Shown: piece after piece, positions 41,397 through 52,241 of the stretch
Layout: every line of letters begins with the position of its first letter
Numbering within the stretch: the first letter of the stretch is position 1
NCBI RefSeq assembly: GCF_013184075.1
Contig: NZ_JABEQQ010000002.1
Span: 310,001-374,000, forward strand
Direction: 5' to 3'
DNA length: 64,000 bases
From: Lentilactobacillus kribbianus
GTDB taxonomy: Bacteria; Bacillota; Bacilli; Lactobacillales; Lactobacillaceae
Program-made: the position numbers and the translations under genes
The notes under the pieces: generated by a model
What the model saw: only the letters and a program-made list of their open reading frames with translations
The model's database searches: none
Told to the model about the DNA's origin: nothing

Positions 41397-41882
41397 ATGG
41401 ATTTAGAAATATTTGATAATACTAAAGATGGGGTTCCTGCAGAACATATTGATTTAGTAAAAAACATTTTGAATTATGCTGGTAAATATATTGAATTAGC
41501 GGATGATACTGAAATGTCAGTAACTTTTGTTAACAACGACGAAATTCAAGAAATTAATAAAAAATATCGTGGAGTTAATCGGGCCACGGATGTTATTAGT
41601 TTTGCTATTGAAGATGGTGACGATGATACTGATTTTCCAGTCATTATGGATGATGAAATGGCTCAAGAAATTCCAGAAAATATTGGTGATATCTTTGTTT
41701 CTATCGATAAAGTAGCTGAACAAGCCGAATTTTTAGATCACTCTTATGAGCGTGAACTTGGGTTTTTAGTTGTTCATGGTTTTCTGCATTTAAACGGTTA
41801 TGACCACATGAAACCAGAAGACGAAGCAGTTATGTTTCCACTACAAAGAAAGATTTTAGACGATTATGGCCTTACGAGATAA
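41397..41882 (+). CDS. ybeY: rRNA maturation RNase YbeY
   Basis: YbeY is a zinc-dependent endoribonuclease in 16S rRNA maturation and ribosome quality control. The 161-aa protein has the RGVNRATDVISFA motif and the diagnostic zinc site HGFLHLNGYDH near its C-terminus. It overlaps dgkA by 17 bases. Confidence 0.97.
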   Translation: MDLEIFDNTKDGVPAEHIDLVKNILNYAGKYIELADDTEMSVTFVNNDEIQEINKKYRGVNRATDVISFAIEDGDDDTDFPVIMDDEMAQEIPENIGDIFVSIDKVAEQAEFLDHSYERELGFLVVHGFLHLNGYDHMKPEDEAVMFPLQRKILDDYGLTR

Positions 41883-42270
41883 AAAACAAATCACGAAAAA
41901 TAACTCCTTTCCGCAATCACTAAGACATGCGCTTGATGGTTTAGGACGTTTGATTAAGGAAGAACGAAATTTTCGTTTCGATGTAATTATTAGTTTAATA
42001 GTGATTATTTTTGGTATTATTTTTCAGTTAGGTATTAATGATTGGCTTTGGTTAACGGTTGCAATGTTTACTGTTTTAGGATCAGAAGCTGTGAATTCCA
42101 TTGTGGAAAATGTGGTTGATTTAATTGTTGATCATCAGTTTAATTTGTTAGCTAAACGTGCTAAGGATATTGCGGCAGGTGGCGTTTTATTATCTGCAAT
42201 TTTTGCGATTATCGTTGGTGGTTTAGTGTTTGTTCCAGCAGTTATTCAATATTTTCATATAGGAGGATAA
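41866..42270 (+). CDS. dgkA: Diacylglycerol/undecaprenol kinase
   Basis: This 134-aa small integral membrane kinase has three membrane helices and the signature [15 protein letters not shown] followed by [14 protein letters not shown]. In Gram-positives this family phosphorylates undecaprenol, recycling the lipid carrier made by UppS. Its ATG lies within the end of ybeY; era follows after 2 bases. Confidence 0.94.
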   Translation: MALRDKKQITKNNSFPQSLRHALDGLGRLIKEERNFRFDVIISLIVIIFGIIFQLGINDWLWLTVAMFTVLGSEAVNSIVENVVDLIVDHQFNLLAKRAKDIAAGGVLLSAIFAIIVGGLVFVPAVIQYFHIGG

Positions 42271-42272
42271 AA

Positions 42273-43175
42273 ATGCAAAATCCAGATTTTCATTCGGGCT
42301 TTGTAGCCATTGTAGGGCGTCCTAACGTCGGCAAATCAACTTTTCTTAATCGAGTAGTTGGTCAAAAAGTGGCTATTATGAGTGATAAGGCTCAAACAAC
42401 GAGAAATAAAATTCAAGGCGTATACACTACAGATGATGCTCAAATTGTATTCATTGATACTCCCGGCATTCATAAACCTCAAAATAAATTAGGGGACTTT
42501 ATGATGGAGTCTGCTTTATCGGCTTTAAAAGAAGTCGATGCGGTATTATTTATGGTTAACGCTACTGAGCGTCGTGGCGCAGGTGATAACTTTATTATTG
42601 ATCGACTTAAAAACGTTGATAAACCAATTTTTTTAGTTATTAATAAAATTGATGAAATTTCACCAGATGATTTGTTCCCAATAATTGAACAATATAAAGA
42701 AGCTTTGCCGTTTAAAGAAGTCTTTCCTATTTCGGCTCTACAAGGAAATAATGTTAGCCAGTTAATTGATAAATTAATTGATACCCTTCCTGAGGGGCCG
42801 CAATATTATCCTGATGATCAAGTGACTGATCACCCAGAACGATTTATCATTTCGGAATTAATTCGTGAAAAAGTTTTGCAATTAACTCGTCAGGAAATTC
42901 CACATTCAGTGGCTGTTTATATCGACAAGATAGGTAATGAAAATGATAAAGTGCATATTCAAGCAACTATTATCGTTGAAAGAGACGGTCAAAAGGGAAT
43001 TGTAATTGGTAAAAAAGGTTCCATGTTAAAGAAAATTGGTACCTTAGCTCGTAAAGATATTGAAAATCTTTTGGGAAGTAAAGTTTACCTTGAGCTTTGG
43101 GTAAAAGTACAACCAAGATGGCGGGACAAGGCATCATTACTTGAATCATACGGTTATCAAAAAAATGATTATTAG
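42273..43175 (+). CDS. era: GTPase Era
   Basis: Era is a GTPase for 30S subunit assembly that binds the 3' end of 16S rRNA. In the 300-aa product the G domain has [21 protein letters not shown] and NKID. The C-terminal KH domain has [24 protein letters not shown] precedes ATG. It belongs to the phoH-ybeY-dgkA-era-recO run. Confidence 0.98.
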   Translation: MQNPDFHSGFVAIVGRPNVGKSTFLNRVVGQKVAIMSDKAQTTRNKIQGVYTTDDAQIVFIDTPGIHKPQNKLGDFMMESALSALKEVDAVLFMVNATERRGAGDNFIIDRLKNVDKPIFLVINKIDEISPDDLFPIIEQYKEALPFKEVFPISALQGNNVSQLIDKLIDTLPEGPQYYPDDQVTDHPERFIISELIREKVLQLTRQEIPHSVAVYIDKIGNENDKVHIQATIIVERDGQKGIVIGKKGSMLKKIGTLARKDIENLLGSKVYLELWVKVQPRWRDKASLLESYGYQKNDY

Positions 43176-43193
43176 TTTATAAAGAGGTAAATT

Positions 43194-43961
43194 TTGAGGC
43201 AACAACGACAATTAACAGATTTTACTGGGATTGTTATGTATTCTAAGCCGTATCGTGACCGAGATCTCTTAGTAAAATATTTAACCAAGGAGTTTGGTAA
43301 AAAGATGTTTTTGATACGCGGTGCCAAGCGTCCTAAGTTTAAAATGAAGGCAGCTATTTTGCCATTTGCTTATGGCGTATTTTCTGGTAGCGTGGTGTCA
43401 GATGGTCTGTCTTATTTGAATAGTACTAAGGATATTAAACATTTTAAAAATATTTCAGCTGATATTGTCAAAAATGCATATGCGACTTATATTTTTTCGT
43501 TAATTGACTTAGCTTATCAGGATGGAAATGTTATTCCGGTTGTATATAATCAAGTTCAATTAGGTCTTGAACTAATTGATAAAGGCATTGATGCCGAAAT
43601 TATTTCTAACATTTTTGAGGTACAGTTATTAGCGGCATTTGGAGTTGCTCCTAATTGGCGTGATTGTGTGGTCTGTCATCGAACCGATTTGCCGTTTGAT
43701 TATTCAGAAGAATATGGTGGCTTGTTATGTCAAAGCCATTGGCACCTAGATCCATACCGATTGAGATTAGATGCAAGAACCATTTATTATTTACGCCTGT
43801 TCTCAGAAATTAATTTAACTAAGATTAATGACATCAAAGTCCAAAAACCAACAAAACAAAAAATTCGCCAAACTTTAGATCAAATTTACGAACATAGTGT
43901 TGGGGTGATACCTAAAAGCAAACGCTTTTTGGATCAATTGGATGATTTACAGATTGAGTAA
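43194..43961 (+). CDS. recO: DNA repair protein RecO
   Basis: RecO is the recombination mediator that works with RecR to load RecA on SSB-coated DNA. The 255-aa protein has an N-terminal OB fold (FTGIVMYSKPYRDRDLLVKYL) and a central helical domain with four likely zinc ligands (CVVCH, LLCQSHW). The start is TTG with AAAGAGGT upstream. It ends just before the glyQS promoter. Confidence 0.96.
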   Translation: MRQQRQLTDFTGIVMYSKPYRDRDLLVKYLTKEFGKKMFLIRGAKRPKFKMKAAILPFAYGVFSGSVVSDGLSYLNSTKDIKHFKNISADIVKNAYATYIFSLIDLAYQDGNVIPVVYNQVQLGLELIDKGIDAEIISNIFEVQLLAAFGVAPNWRDCVVCHRTDLPFDYSEEYGGLLCQSHWHLDPYRLRLDARTIYYLRLFSEINLTKINDIKVQKPTKQKIRQTLDQIYEHSVGVIPKSKRFLDQLDDLQIE

Positions 43962-43968
43962 TAGTCAG

Positions 43969-43997
43969 TTGACAAAATTTTTGTTCTAAACTATTAT
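43969..43997 (+). promoter_or_regulatory. Promoter of glyQS
   Basis: TTGACA (43969-43974), a 17-bp spacer and TATTAT (43992-43997). The transcript would start near 44004, at the beginning of the T-box leader. Confidence 0.85.
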
Positions 43998-44003
43998 GAT
44001 TTC

Positions 44004-44208
44004 ATATGAATATTTAGTGATGAAAAAAGAGAGAGACTGAGAAAATTTCAAGCGATTTCGGGATAGTGAGAGCCGAAAAATGGAATTAGTTTTCTGGCAC
44101 TTTTGGAGCTAAAACTAACTAAGCGCCGGTTTATTTTACCGGAACTAGGGTGGAACCGCGATTATTATCGTCCCTATACGAGATATTATATTTCGTATAG
44201 GGATTTTT
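44004..44208 (+). promoter_or_regulatory. Glycine T-box leader with terminator
   Basis: This tRNA-sensing leader raises glyQS expression when tRNA-Gly is uncharged. The T-box AGGGTGGAACCGCG is at 44147-44160. A stem III candidate is CCGGT (44126-44130) with ACCGG (44138-44142), and a likely GGC specifier lies at 44096-44098. The terminator is CCCTATACGA (44172-44181) with TCGTATAGGG (44193-44202) plus T5. CCCTA of that stem can pair instead with TAGGG of the T-box, forming the antiterminator. The specifier call is inference. Confidence 0.96.
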
Positions 44209-44229
44209 ATTTTGAGTAGGAGGAAAATT

Positions 44230-45162
44230 ATGACTAAAAGTTTGTCCGTACAACAAATTATTTTAAAATTACAACAATACTGGGCTGCTCAAGGTTGCAT
44301 GTTAATGCAAGCATATGATACCGAAAAGGGTGCTGGAACAATGAGTCCATATACTTTTTTAAGAGCAGTAGGACCAGAGCCATGGAACGCAGCATATATT
44401 GAACCATCTCGTCGACCAGCAGATGGTCGGTACGGGGAAAATCCTAATCGCTTATATCAACATCACCAATTTCAAGTGATTATGAAACCTTCTCCAGAAA
44501 ATATTCAAGAACTTTATTTGAATAGTTTGAAGGAACTAGGAATTGATCCTTTGGAACATGATATTCGTTTTGTGGAAGATAACTGGGAAAACCCCTCAAT
44601 GGGTTGTGCTGGTGTTGGTTGGGAAGTTTGGCTTGATGGTATGGAAGTCACCCAATTTACTTATTTCCAAATTGTTGGTGGTCAAGAAATGGATCCTGTT
44701 GCTTCAGAAATTACCTATGGATTAGAACGACTCAGTTCATATATTCAAGATGTTAATTCAGTATTTGATTTGGAATGGGCTGATAATGTTAAATATGGCG
44801 ATATTTTTAAGGAACCTGAATTTGAACATTCTAAATACAGTTTTGAAGAAAGTAACCAAGAGATGCTTTTGGAGTTCTTTAATCAATATGAAAATGAAGC
44901 AAAGCGTTTGTTAGATGATAATTTAGTTCATCCAGCCTATGATTATATTTTGAAATGTAGTCATACTTTTAACTTGCTTGATGCCAGAGGGGCGGTTTCG
45001 GTAACTGAACGAGCTGGATACCTTTCTCGAATTCGTAATATGGCTAGACGTGTGGCCAAGGAATTCGTTGAAGAACGCCGCAAATTAGGTTTTCCTTTGA
45101 TTAAGGATGAAGCCAAACGGCAAGCATTATTAAATGAGGAGGACCAAAACAATGGCAAATAA
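44230..45162 (+). CDS. glyQ: Glycyl-tRNA synthetase alpha subunit
   Basis: The 310-aa alpha chain of the heterotetrameric bacterial GlyRS holds the aminoacylation core: [37 protein letters not shown]-like [19 protein letters not shown], and [19 protein letters not shown] chose ATG 44230 with AGTAGGAGG upstream. It overlaps glyS by 11 bases. Confidence 0.98.
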   Translation: MTKSLSVQQIILKLQQYWAAQGCMLMQAYDTEKGAGTMSPYTFLRAVGPEPWNAAYIEPSRRPADGRYGENPNRLYQHHQFQVIMKPSPENIQELYLNSLKELGIDPLEHDIRFVEDNWENPSMGCAGVGWEVWLDGMEVTQFTYFQIVGGQEMDPVASEITYGLERLSSYIQDVNSVFDLEWADNVKYGDIFKEPEFEHSKYSFEESNQEMLLEFFNQYENEAKRLLDDNLVHPAYDYILKCSHTFNLLDARGAVSVTERAGYLSRIRNMARRVAKEFVEERRKLGFPLIKDEAKRQALLNEEDQNNGK

Positions 45163-47224
45163 ATTCTTATTGGAAATCGGTTTAGAAGAAATGCCCGCAC
45201 ATGTTGTTACTCCTAGTGTGGAACAATTAAAACAACGCGTAAGTAGTTACTTGAAAGATCAACGAATTGAGTTTGGTTCAATTGAAATGTTCGCGACGCC
45301 TAGAAGATTAGCTGTTATCGTTAATGATTTAGCCGCCAAACAACCAGATATCGATGAAGAAGTTAAAGGCCCAGCCAAAAAAATTGCTCAAGACGCAGAT
45401 GGTAATTGGACCAAGGCAGCCATTGGATTTAGTAAAGGTCAAGGAGCCGATGTTTCTGATATCATCTTTAAAGAAGTTAAGGGAACTGAATATGTCTTTG
45501 TTAAAAAACATATTAATGGTCAACCAGTTCAAGAAGTTTTAGCTGGTATGAAAGATGTTATTACTTCAATGACATTTCCTACTTTGATGAAGTGGGGTGA
45601 ATTTAAGCTTAACTATATTCGCCCAATTAAGTGGTTGATTGCTTTATATAATAATGAAGTTATTCCGCTTGACGTGTTAGACGTTACTACTGATAAAATT
45701 TCTGCTGGTCACCGTTTCTTGGGTCATGACGTAGAAATTAATCATCCAGATGAATATGAGGAAAAATTAACAGAACAATTTGTAATTGCTAGCCCTAAAC
45801 GGCGGAAAGATTTGATTAAAAAACAAATTAATCAAATTGCGACTGATAATAACTGGCAGATCAACATTGATCAAGATCTTTTAGAAGAGGTTACTAACTT
45901 AGTTGAATGGCCAACGGCCTTTACGGGTTCCTTTGATGAAAAATACCTAAAGATTCCAAATGAAGTTTTAATTACCTCAATGAAGGATCATCAACGGTTT
46001 TTCTATGTTTTAGATCAAGCCGGTAACTTATTGCCTGATTTTATTTCAGTGCGAAATGGAAATGATCATTTTATCGAAAACGTGATTGCTGGAAATGAAA
46101 AAGTGTTAACCGCGCGATTAGAAGATGCAATGTTCTTCTTTGAAGAAGATCAAAAGAGTAGTATTGCAGATTACGTTGAGCGCTTGAAGAAAGTTAGTTT
46201 CCACGACAAAATTTCCACTATGTATGAAAAGATGCTACGAGTAAAAGTTATCGCAACGGTTTTGGCCGATAAAATTGGCCTTAATGATAACCAAAAAAAT
46301 GATTTATCCAGAGCAGCTGAAATTTATAAATTTGATTTAGTCTCTGGCATGGTTGGTGAATTTGCGGAACTTCAAGGGATTATGGGAGAAAAATATGCCC
46401 TAATTCAAGGTGAAAATGCGACTGTAGCTCAAGCAATTCGAGAACACTACATGCCAATTTCTGCTAATGGTGAACTACCTGAAACTACAGTTGGTTCAGT
46501 ATTAGCGGTTGCTGATAAGTTAGACAGCATCATGACTTTCTTTAGTGCGGGAATGATTCCAAGTGGTTCTAATGATCCATATGCTTTGCGTCGTCAAGCT
46601 TCCGGTATCGTTCGCATTATTAATCATGAAAATTGGTTAATTGACGTGGAAGGATTACTTAATCAAATTGAATTGCAAGAACAGGTCGTTCAAGTTGCGC
46701 CTCAACTTGATTTAAAAGGGCAAAATGCAGCTGTCATTGATTTCTTGAAAGATCGAGTTCGTCAACTTTTAAGTGATAATAAGGTTCGTTATGATATTGT
46801 AGATGCTGTTTCTAATAGTAGCAGTGACAATATTTTGTATATGATTGAAAGTGCTAATGTGTTAATGGATCACAAAGATGATGATTCATTTAAAGCAGTA
46901 ATTGAATCATTGACTCGAGTACTTAGAATAGCAGTTAAAAATCCGGTTGTCCTTTCAGTTGATGAGTCATTATTTGAAAATGATGCCGAAATGGCTTTAT
47001 ATCAAGCCGTGAATAAGTTAGTGGCTAACTTTAACCAATTAAATGCTAATGAGGCCTATGATCAATTAGCTAATTTACAAAATATTATCGCTAATTACTT
47101 TGAAGAGACTATGGTTATGGTTGATGACGAAAAAATTAAAAATAACCGGTTAGCTGAACTAAATTTACTTGCTCAATTAATTTTAAAACTGGGTGATTTA
47201 AATCAATTAGTTGTCAAAGGCTAA
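45152..47224 (+). CDS. glyS: Glycyl-tRNA synthetase beta subunit
   Basis: The 690-aa beta chain binds tRNA-Gly and has an HD-like region. The N-terminus [15 protein letters not shown], the FATPRRLAV motif and [10 protein letters not shown] are diagnostic. I chose ATG 45152 with GAGGAGG (45136-45142) inside the glyQ end, so translation is coupled to glyQ. Confidence 0.98.
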   Translation: MANKFLLEIGLEEMPAHVVTPSVEQLKQRVSSYLKDQRIEFGSIEMFATPRRLAVIVNDLAAKQPDIDEEVKGPAKKIAQDADGNWTKAAIGFSKGQGADVSDIIFKEVKGTEYVFVKKHINGQPVQEVLAGMKDVITSMTFPTLMKWGEFKLNYIRPIKWLIALYNNEVIPLDVLDVTTDKISAGHRFLGHDVEINHPDEYEEKLTEQFVIASPKRRKDLIKKQINQIATDNNWQINIDQDLLEEVTNLVEWPTAFTGSFDEKYLKIPNEVLITSMKDHQRFFYVLDQAGNLLPDFISVRNGNDHFIENVIAGNEKVLTARLEDAMFFFEEDQKSSIADYVERLKKVSFHDKISTMYEKMLRVKVIATVLADKIGLNDNQKNDLSRAAEIYKFDLVSGMVGEFAELQGIMGEKYALIQGENATVAQAIREHYMPISANGELPETTVGSVLAVADKLDSIMTFFSAGMIPSGSNDPYALRRQASGIVRIINHENWLIDVEGLLNQIELQEQVVQVAPQLDLKGQNAAVIDFLKDRVRQLLSDNKVRYDIVDAVSNSSSDNILYMIESANVLMDHKDDDSFKAVIESLTRVLRIAVKNPVVLSVDESLFENDAEMALYQAVNKLVANFNQLNANEAYDQLANLQNIIANYFEETMVMVDDEKIKNNRLAELNLLAQLILKLGDLNQLVVKG

Positions 47225-47230
47225 TAGTTG

Positions 47231-47259
47231 TTCAGATTTGATAAATATGTTAGTATAAT
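47231..47259 (+). promoter_or_regulatory. Promoter of dnaG-rpoD
   Basis: A perfect TATAAT (47254-47259) has a weak TTCAGA 17 bp upstream. Transcription would start near 47266, about 23 nt before the leader hairpin. Confidence 0.7.
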
Positions 47260-47288
47260 TCAGTATCTCTTAATATATTGATTGTTTA

Positions 47289-47316
47289 GTCGCACCCGTT
47301 TTTGGGTGCGACTTTT
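47289..47316 (+). terminator. Leader terminator (attenuator candidate) before dnaG-rpoD
   Basis: A perfect 9-bp G/C-rich stem, GTCGCACCC (47289-47297) with GGGTGCGAC (47304-47312), is followed by T4. It lies after the dnaG promoter and before its ribosome binding site. It could also stop glyS read-through, but transcripts from the promoter at 47254 must cross it too. Confidence 0.82.
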
Positions 47317-47353
47317 GCAAGTAATTCAGGATTTTTTGGAGGAGGCCTAGTTA

Positions 47354-49165
47354 ATGGCGATGATTCCAGACACAGTGGTCGAAGAGATTCGTTCGCAAAC
47401 CAACATTACGGATGTCGTTAGTCAGTATGTTTCATTACATCAATCTGGTAAGAATTTGTTTGGATTGTGTCCATTTCATGAGGAGCGAACACCATCATTT
47501 TCTGTGTCAGAGTCTAAACAAATTTTTCATTGTTTCAGTTGTGGTCGTGGTGGTAATGTTTTTACTTTTCTGATGGAATTAGAGCATTTATCTTTTCCCG
47601 AAGCGGTTCAAAAAGTAGCTACCATTGAAAATTTTCCGTTAGCTAGTGAATATATTCAAGCTGATAATACTGCCACTAAGGAAACTTCTAGTCATCGTCA
47701 ACTAGTTAACTTGTACGAAGAAGCAGCCAAGTTATATCATCATATTCTAGTAAATACGAAATTGGGTCGAACGGCTCTCGATTATCTTCATCAGCGTGAT
47801 GTTAGTGACGAAATGATCAATGAGTTTAATTTAGGTTATGCTCCTGATCAGCGATTACTAAAACCAATGTTTGAAGAACGTAAAATTGATTATCAATTAT
47901 TACGTAAATCAGGACTCTTCTCTGAAACTCAAAGCGGCGATATTTTAGATCGCTTCGTAGATCGAGTTATGTATCCGATTCGTGAGGCTAGTGGTGCTAC
48001 GATTGCTTTTTCAGGACGTTTATTAACGCCCAATGATGAAATGCCAAAATATTTAAATAGTCCGGAAACGGAAATATTTAATAAAGGTAAAACCATCTTC
48101 AACCTGGACAAAGCCAAGGTTAACATTCGTCAAGAACATTCAGTAATTTTATTTGAAGGTTTTATGGATGTGATTACCGCTTATAATGCTGGAATAGTAA
48201 ATGGTGTTGCTTCGATGGGAACTAGTCTAACTGATGAACAGGTTTACGATCTGAAACGAATCACAAATCAAATATTTATTAGTTATGATGGTGATCAGCC
48301 TGGTCAAAAAGCTACTAAACGAGCCATTGATATTCTTAATCAGGCTCACCATTTTGATGTGAAAATAGTGGTGGTTCCTGATGGTATGGATCCGGACGAA
48401 TTTATTAGAAATCGTGGTGAAGAGTCCTTTAGGGAACTCCTGAAGGGTGCACAAACTGAAGTTGAATTTCAATTACTACAATTACAGGATCAATTTAATC
48501 TTTCGTCCGAAGCAGGTCAAAGTGATTATATCCATTCGGCACTAAAAGTAATTGCGACTATTAATTCATCAATTGATCAAGATCTGTATTTAAATCAGTT
48601 AGCGGCTAAGTTTAATATTGATAAAATGGTTTTAAAAAACCAATTACCGGCAACAAAGACGCCAGTTACTTCTCAGAATAATATTTCTGCTCCGATTAAT
48701 TATCGGCCTACGATGACTGTTGAACCAGCATTATCACTAATTGAAAAAACTGAACGTCGCATTTTGAAGCGAATGTTGTATGATAGAGATGTATGGCTTA
48801 AAGTTACCAACATGTCTAATTTTGCTTTCATCCATGAAAATTACCAAATGCTATTTTTATTAGCTGAAGGTTATTTTGAAACGCATGATGAATTTAAAAT
48901 TGCAACGTTTGAAACAATGATTAAACAAGCACCACTTCAACAATTGCTTATTGCTGTGGATATGGTAGATTTACCAGAAAATATTACCGAATCTGAAATT
49001 GATGATTATTTGAATATTATGATGTATCAAACACCAATTCAAAATGAATTAGATCAAAAAAAGGCAGAAATGAAAGAAGCTGCTAGATTAGGTGACAGTA
49101 CTCGACAACGGCGACTAGCAATTGAAATCATTTCCCTCGAAAAGAAAAAACGAACTAGACAATAG
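47354..49165 (+). CDS. dnaG: DNA primase
   Basis: DnaG makes RNA primers at the replication fork. In the 603-aa product the N-terminal CHC2 zinc finger (LCPFHEERTPSF, then HCFSCGRGG) is followed by the TOPRIM catalytic core (LFEGFMDVITAY, SYDGDQPGQKA) and a C-terminal helicase-binding region. GGAGGAGG lies 8 nt before ATG. rpoD follows after 20 bases, and the dnaG-rpoD pair is conserved in Firmicutes. Confidence 0.98.
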   Translation: MAMIPDTVVEEIRSQTNITDVVSQYVSLHQSGKNLFGLCPFHEERTPSFSVSESKQIFHCFSCGRGGNVFTFLMELEHLSFPEAVQKVATIENFPLASEYIQADNTATKETSSHRQLVNLYEEAAKLYHHILVNTKLGRTALDYLHQRDVSDEMINEFNLGYAPDQRLLKPMFEERKIDYQLLRKSGLFSETQSGDILDRFVDRVMYPIREASGATIAFSGRLLTPNDEMPKYLNSPETEIFNKGKTIFNLDKAKVNIRQEHSVILFEGFMDVITAYNAGIVNGVASMGTSLTDEQVYDLKRITNQIFISYDGDQPGQKATKRAIDILNQAHHFDVKIVVVPDGMDPDEFIRNRGEESFRELLKGAQTEVEFQLLQLQDQFNLSSEAGQSDYIHSALKVIATINSSIDQDLYLNQLAAKFNIDKMVLKNQLPATKTPVTSQNNISAPINYRPTMTVEPALSLIEKTERRILKRMLYDRDVWLKVTNMSNFAFIHENYQMLFLLAEGYFETHDEFKIATFETMIKQAPLQQLLIAVDMVDLPENITESEIDDYLNIMMYQTPIQNELDQKKAEMKEAARLGDSTRQRRLAIEIISLEKKKRTRQ

Positions 49166-49185
49166 GTTGAAACGGGAGGCATTTT

Positions 49186-50310
49186 ATGGCTACAAAAAAG
49201 ACCACTAAAGCAGAAGAAAAAGATAAGGTATATAAAAAAGAATTTGATGCGATTGTTAAAGAAAATAAACCTATCGGTCACTTGGTTTATAATGAATTAG
49301 ATTCCAAGATTATCAAACCTTATACTTTAAATGAAAAAGAAACTGAAGAATTACTAGAATCAATTGAAGATTCCGGTATCAGTGTTGTGGACGAAAATGG
49401 TGAACCAGATCCACGGGCCTTAAACGCCGCCAAAAAAGTGACTAAAAAAGAATTAGCTGACGTTTCAGCACCAATCGGGGTCAAGATTAATGATCCAGTT
49501 AGAATGTATTTAAAAGAAATTGGTCGCGTGCCTTTATTAAAAGCCGAAGAAGAAGTTAGTTTGGCCAAACGTATCGAAGATGGTGATGAGTCTGCTAAAC
49601 AAGAACTAGCAGAAGCCAACTTGCGGTTGGTAGTTTCAATTGCCAAACGTTATGTCGGTCGAGGTATGCAATTCTTGGATTTAATTCAAGAAGGTAACAT
49701 GGGATTGATGAAGGCCGTAGAAAAATTTGATTACCGAAAAGGATTCAAATTTTCTACTTACGCTACTTGGTGGATTCGTCAAGCAATTACACGGGCCATT
49801 GCGGATCAAGCTCGGACGATTCGAATTCCGGTCCATATGGTTGAAACTATCAATAAATTAATCAGAATTCAACGCCAATTATTACAAGATTTAGGCCGTG
49901 AACCATTACCGGAAGAAATCGGGGCCGAAATGGATATGCCAACTGAAAAAGTTCGGGGCATCCTAAAAATTGCTCAAGAACCGGTTTCATTAGAAACACC
50001 AATTGGAGAAGAGGACGATTCTCATTTGGGTGATTTTATCGAAGACCAAGATGCCACTTCTCCTGCAGATCATGCTGCTTATGAAATGCTAAAAGAACAG
50101 TTAGAAACGGTATTAGATACTTTAACTGATCGAGAAGAAAATGTACTTCGACTTAGATTTGGTTTAGATGATGGTCGCACTCGTACGCTTGAAGAAGTTG
50201 GTAAGGTATTTGGCGTTACTCGGGAACGAATTCGTCAAATTGAAGCGAAGGCATTACGCAAATTGCGCCACCCATCACGTAGTAAACAATTAAAAGATTT
50301 CCTAGAATAA
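49186..50310 (+). CDS. rpoD: Primary sigma factor RpoD (SigA)
   Basis: RpoD is the housekeeping sigma factor. In the 374-aa product a Lys/Glu-rich N-terminus with a short region 1.1 is followed by region 1.2 ([16 protein letters not shown]), region 2 ([18 protein letters not shown]), region 3, and region 4 with [18 protein letters not shown] for -35 recognition. The TATAAT/TTGACA promoters seen throughout the window fit its specificity. It ends at a terminator. Confidence 0.98.
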   Translation: MATKKTTKAEEKDKVYKKEFDAIVKENKPIGHLVYNELDSKIIKPYTLNEKETEELLESIEDSGISVVDENGEPDPRALNAAKKVTKKELADVSAPIGVKINDPVRMYLKEIGRVPLLKAEEEVSLAKRIEDGDESAKQELAEANLRLVVSIAKRYVGRGMQFLDLIQEGNMGLMKAVEKFDYRKGFKFSTYATWWIRQAITRAIADQARTIRIPVHMVETINKLIRIQRQLLQDLGREPLPEEIGAEMDMPTEKVRGILKIAQEPVSLETPIGEEDDSHLGDFIEDQDATSPADHAAYEMLKEQLETVLDTLTDREENVLRLRFGLDDGRTRTLEEVGKVFGVTRERIRQIEAKALRKLRHPSRSKQLKDFLE

Positions 50311-50323
50311 CTAGGATAAATAG

Positions 50324-50356
50324 ATAAAAAGCGGGGAGAAATCTCTGCTTTTTTTA
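50324..50356 (+). terminator. Intrinsic terminator after rpoD
   Basis: AAAAGC...GAGA and TCTC...GCTTTT form a bulged stem followed by T7. Confidence 0.85.
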
Positions 50357-50379
50357 TACATATTTTTAATTAGGTAGCT

Positions 50380-50385
50380 TATAAT
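50380..50385 (+). promoter_or_regulatory. Possible promoter of trmK-nif3
   Basis: A perfect TATAAT 31 bp before trmK, without a recognisable -35. Confidence 0.45.
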
Positions 50386-50416
50386 AAAGTTAAATTACTT
50401 ATCGAAGGAGTATTTC

Positions 50417-51121
50417 ATGAATAGTTCTCATTTATCTGATCGTCTTCAAGCGGTCGCTGATTTTGTTCCTAAAAATAGTATTGTGGCAGACATTGGTTCT
50501 GATCATGCTTATTTACCCATTTACTTAGCAGAAACCAACGTCATCTCAAGTGGTATTGCTGGTGAAGTTGCCCAAGGGCCATTAAATAATGCCATTCATG
50601 AAATTACTAAGGCTAATTTGTTGGATATAATTACCCCAAGACTTGCTAATGGATTGGCGGCTATTGAGCCAACTGATCATGTTGATACCATTACCATTGC
50701 TGGAATGGGGGGAACTTTAATTAGTCAAATTCTAACAGAAGGCCAAAACGTCCTTAAAAATCAACCACTACTGATTTTACAACCTAATATTGGAGAAGAT
50801 ATTGTTAGAGAGTGGCTAATGAATAATCATTATGAAATTATTGAAGAAGCTATCTTAGCTGAAGGTGGCCATACTTACGAGATAATTGTTGCTAAAGCGG
50901 TAGTTAGTGTAGTTCACTATACTTCAAAACAGTTACGATTTGGCCCCAAATTAATGCAAGTACAAAACGACGCCTTTTTAAATAAATGGCGTCATGAACT
51001 AGCTACTAATCAGCAGGTTTTACGTGATTTAGAACAAGCAGTTCATGTTCCCAAGGAGAAAGTAGAAAAAATTAAAAATAAAGTGACGATGATCAGTGAG
51101 GTGTTAAATAATGAAGGTTAG
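50417..51121 (+). CDS. trmK: tRNA (adenine(22)-N(1))-methyltransferase
   Basis: TrmK methylates A22 of tRNAs. The 234-aa Rossmann methyltransferase has the SAM motif VADIGSDHAYLPIYL near residue 25 and ITIAGMGGTLISQIL near residue 95, both diagnostic of the family (formerly YqfN). It overlaps the Nif3-family gene by 11 bases; rpoD-trmK-nif3 is the usual Firmicute order. Confidence 0.95.
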   Translation: MNSSHLSDRLQAVADFVPKNSIVADIGSDHAYLPIYLAETNVISSGIAGEVAQGPLNNAIHEITKANLLDIITPRLANGLAAIEPTDHVDTITIAGMGGTLISQILTEGQNVLKNQPLLILQPNIGEDIVREWLMNNHYEIIEEAILAEGGHTYEIIVAKAVVSVVHYTSKQLRFGPKLMQVQNDAFLNKWRHELATNQQVLRDLEQAVHVPKEKVEKIKNKVTMISEVLNNEG

Positions 51122-52226
51122 AGAATTAGTAGAACGGTTTGAGCAATATGCTCCTAAGCAAATTGCTGAGCCTAATGATCCAGTAGGATTACAAATTGGT
51201 TCTTTAGATGCAGAGATTCACAATGTTATGACAACCCTAGACGTTAGACCAGAAGTGGTACAAGAAGCTATTGATAACAATATCGATTTTATTTTTGCTC
51301 ACCATCCGGTAATGTTTCGTCCAGCTAAAAATCTAGATTTAAGTAATCCCCAAAATAAAATGTATGCTGATTTAATTCAGCATCATATTACGGTTTATGC
51401 TGCTCATACTAATTTAGATTCAGCTAACAATGGATTAAATGATTGGTTGGCTGAAGCTTTACAGCTAGTGGATACAACGGGATTAGTGCCTGGGTATACG
51501 GAGGCTATTTATTCATTGACAGTACAAGCACCTAAAATTTATGCTAACGCTGTTCAAATGTCTTTAGTTGATGCTGGTGCTGAAATTACTGCCGATGGCT
51601 CTAGTGGCTATACTTTTCAATGGGATGGGTTGATTCAATATGTTACGCCAGTAGGAGTACAACCAGGTGCCAGTGCAGTAGAAACTCCTGCTGAACAGGA
51701 TAACACTAGAATTGAATTTGAAGTTTCTGAAGGTCACTTAACCGATGTATTAAAAGCACTTTATGATGTTCATCCGTTGGATCAACCAATTTATCACTTG
51801 GTTAAATTAGATGATCACCGCTTACAGTATTCTATGGGGCGAATTGGTAAATTAAGACAATCAATGACTGTTAAAGAATTGGCTGAGCTATGCAAGAAAA
51901 CCTTTAAGGTAAATGGATTACGAGTAGTTGCTAATGAGTTGGATCGTTTGGTTCAAACCGTGGCCATTTTGGGTGGTGATGGAGGTAAGTTTTACCATAT
52001 TGCTAAGCAAAAAGGAGCTGATGTTTACATTACTGGTGATGTTTATTATCATACTGGTCATGATATGTTAGCTAGTGATTTACCAGTTATAGATCCTGGA
52101 CACCATATTGAAAGTATTTGTAAGCCCAAATTAGCTCAATTGATTAAACAATGGGCAAGCGAAAATGATTGGTCATTGCAAGTTGCTGAATCACAGATTA
52201 ATACGGACCCATTTACATTTATTTAA
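51111..52226 (+). CDS. Nif3-like dinuclear metal center protein
   Basis: The 371-aa protein has two Nif3 halves around a central PII-like insert (residues about 130-230). Metal ligands appear in FIFAHHPVMFRPAKN, YAAHTNLD, GDVYYHTGHDM and GHHIESI. GTP cyclohydrolase I type 2 is often given as the annotation, but the cellular role is not established. It is translated from inside the trmK end. Confidence 0.95.
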   Translation: MKVRELVERFEQYAPKQIAEPNDPVGLQIGSLDAEIHNVMTTLDVRPEVVQEAIDNNIDFIFAHHPVMFRPAKNLDLSNPQNKMYADLIQHHITVYAAHTNLDSANNGLNDWLAEALQLVDTTGLVPGYTEAIYSLTVQAPKIYANAVQMSLVDAGAEITADGSSGYTFQWDGLIQYVTPVGVQPGASAVETPAEQDNTRIEFEVSEGHLTDVLKALYDVHPLDQPIYHLVKLDDHRLQYSMGRIGKLRQSMTVKELAELCKKTFKVNGLRVVANELDRLVQTVAILGGDGGKFYHIAKQKGADVYITGDVYYHTGHDMLASDLPVIDPGHHIESICKPKLAQLIKQWASENDWSLQVAESQINTDPFTFI

Positions 52227-52241
52227 AAAGGAGATTTTATT

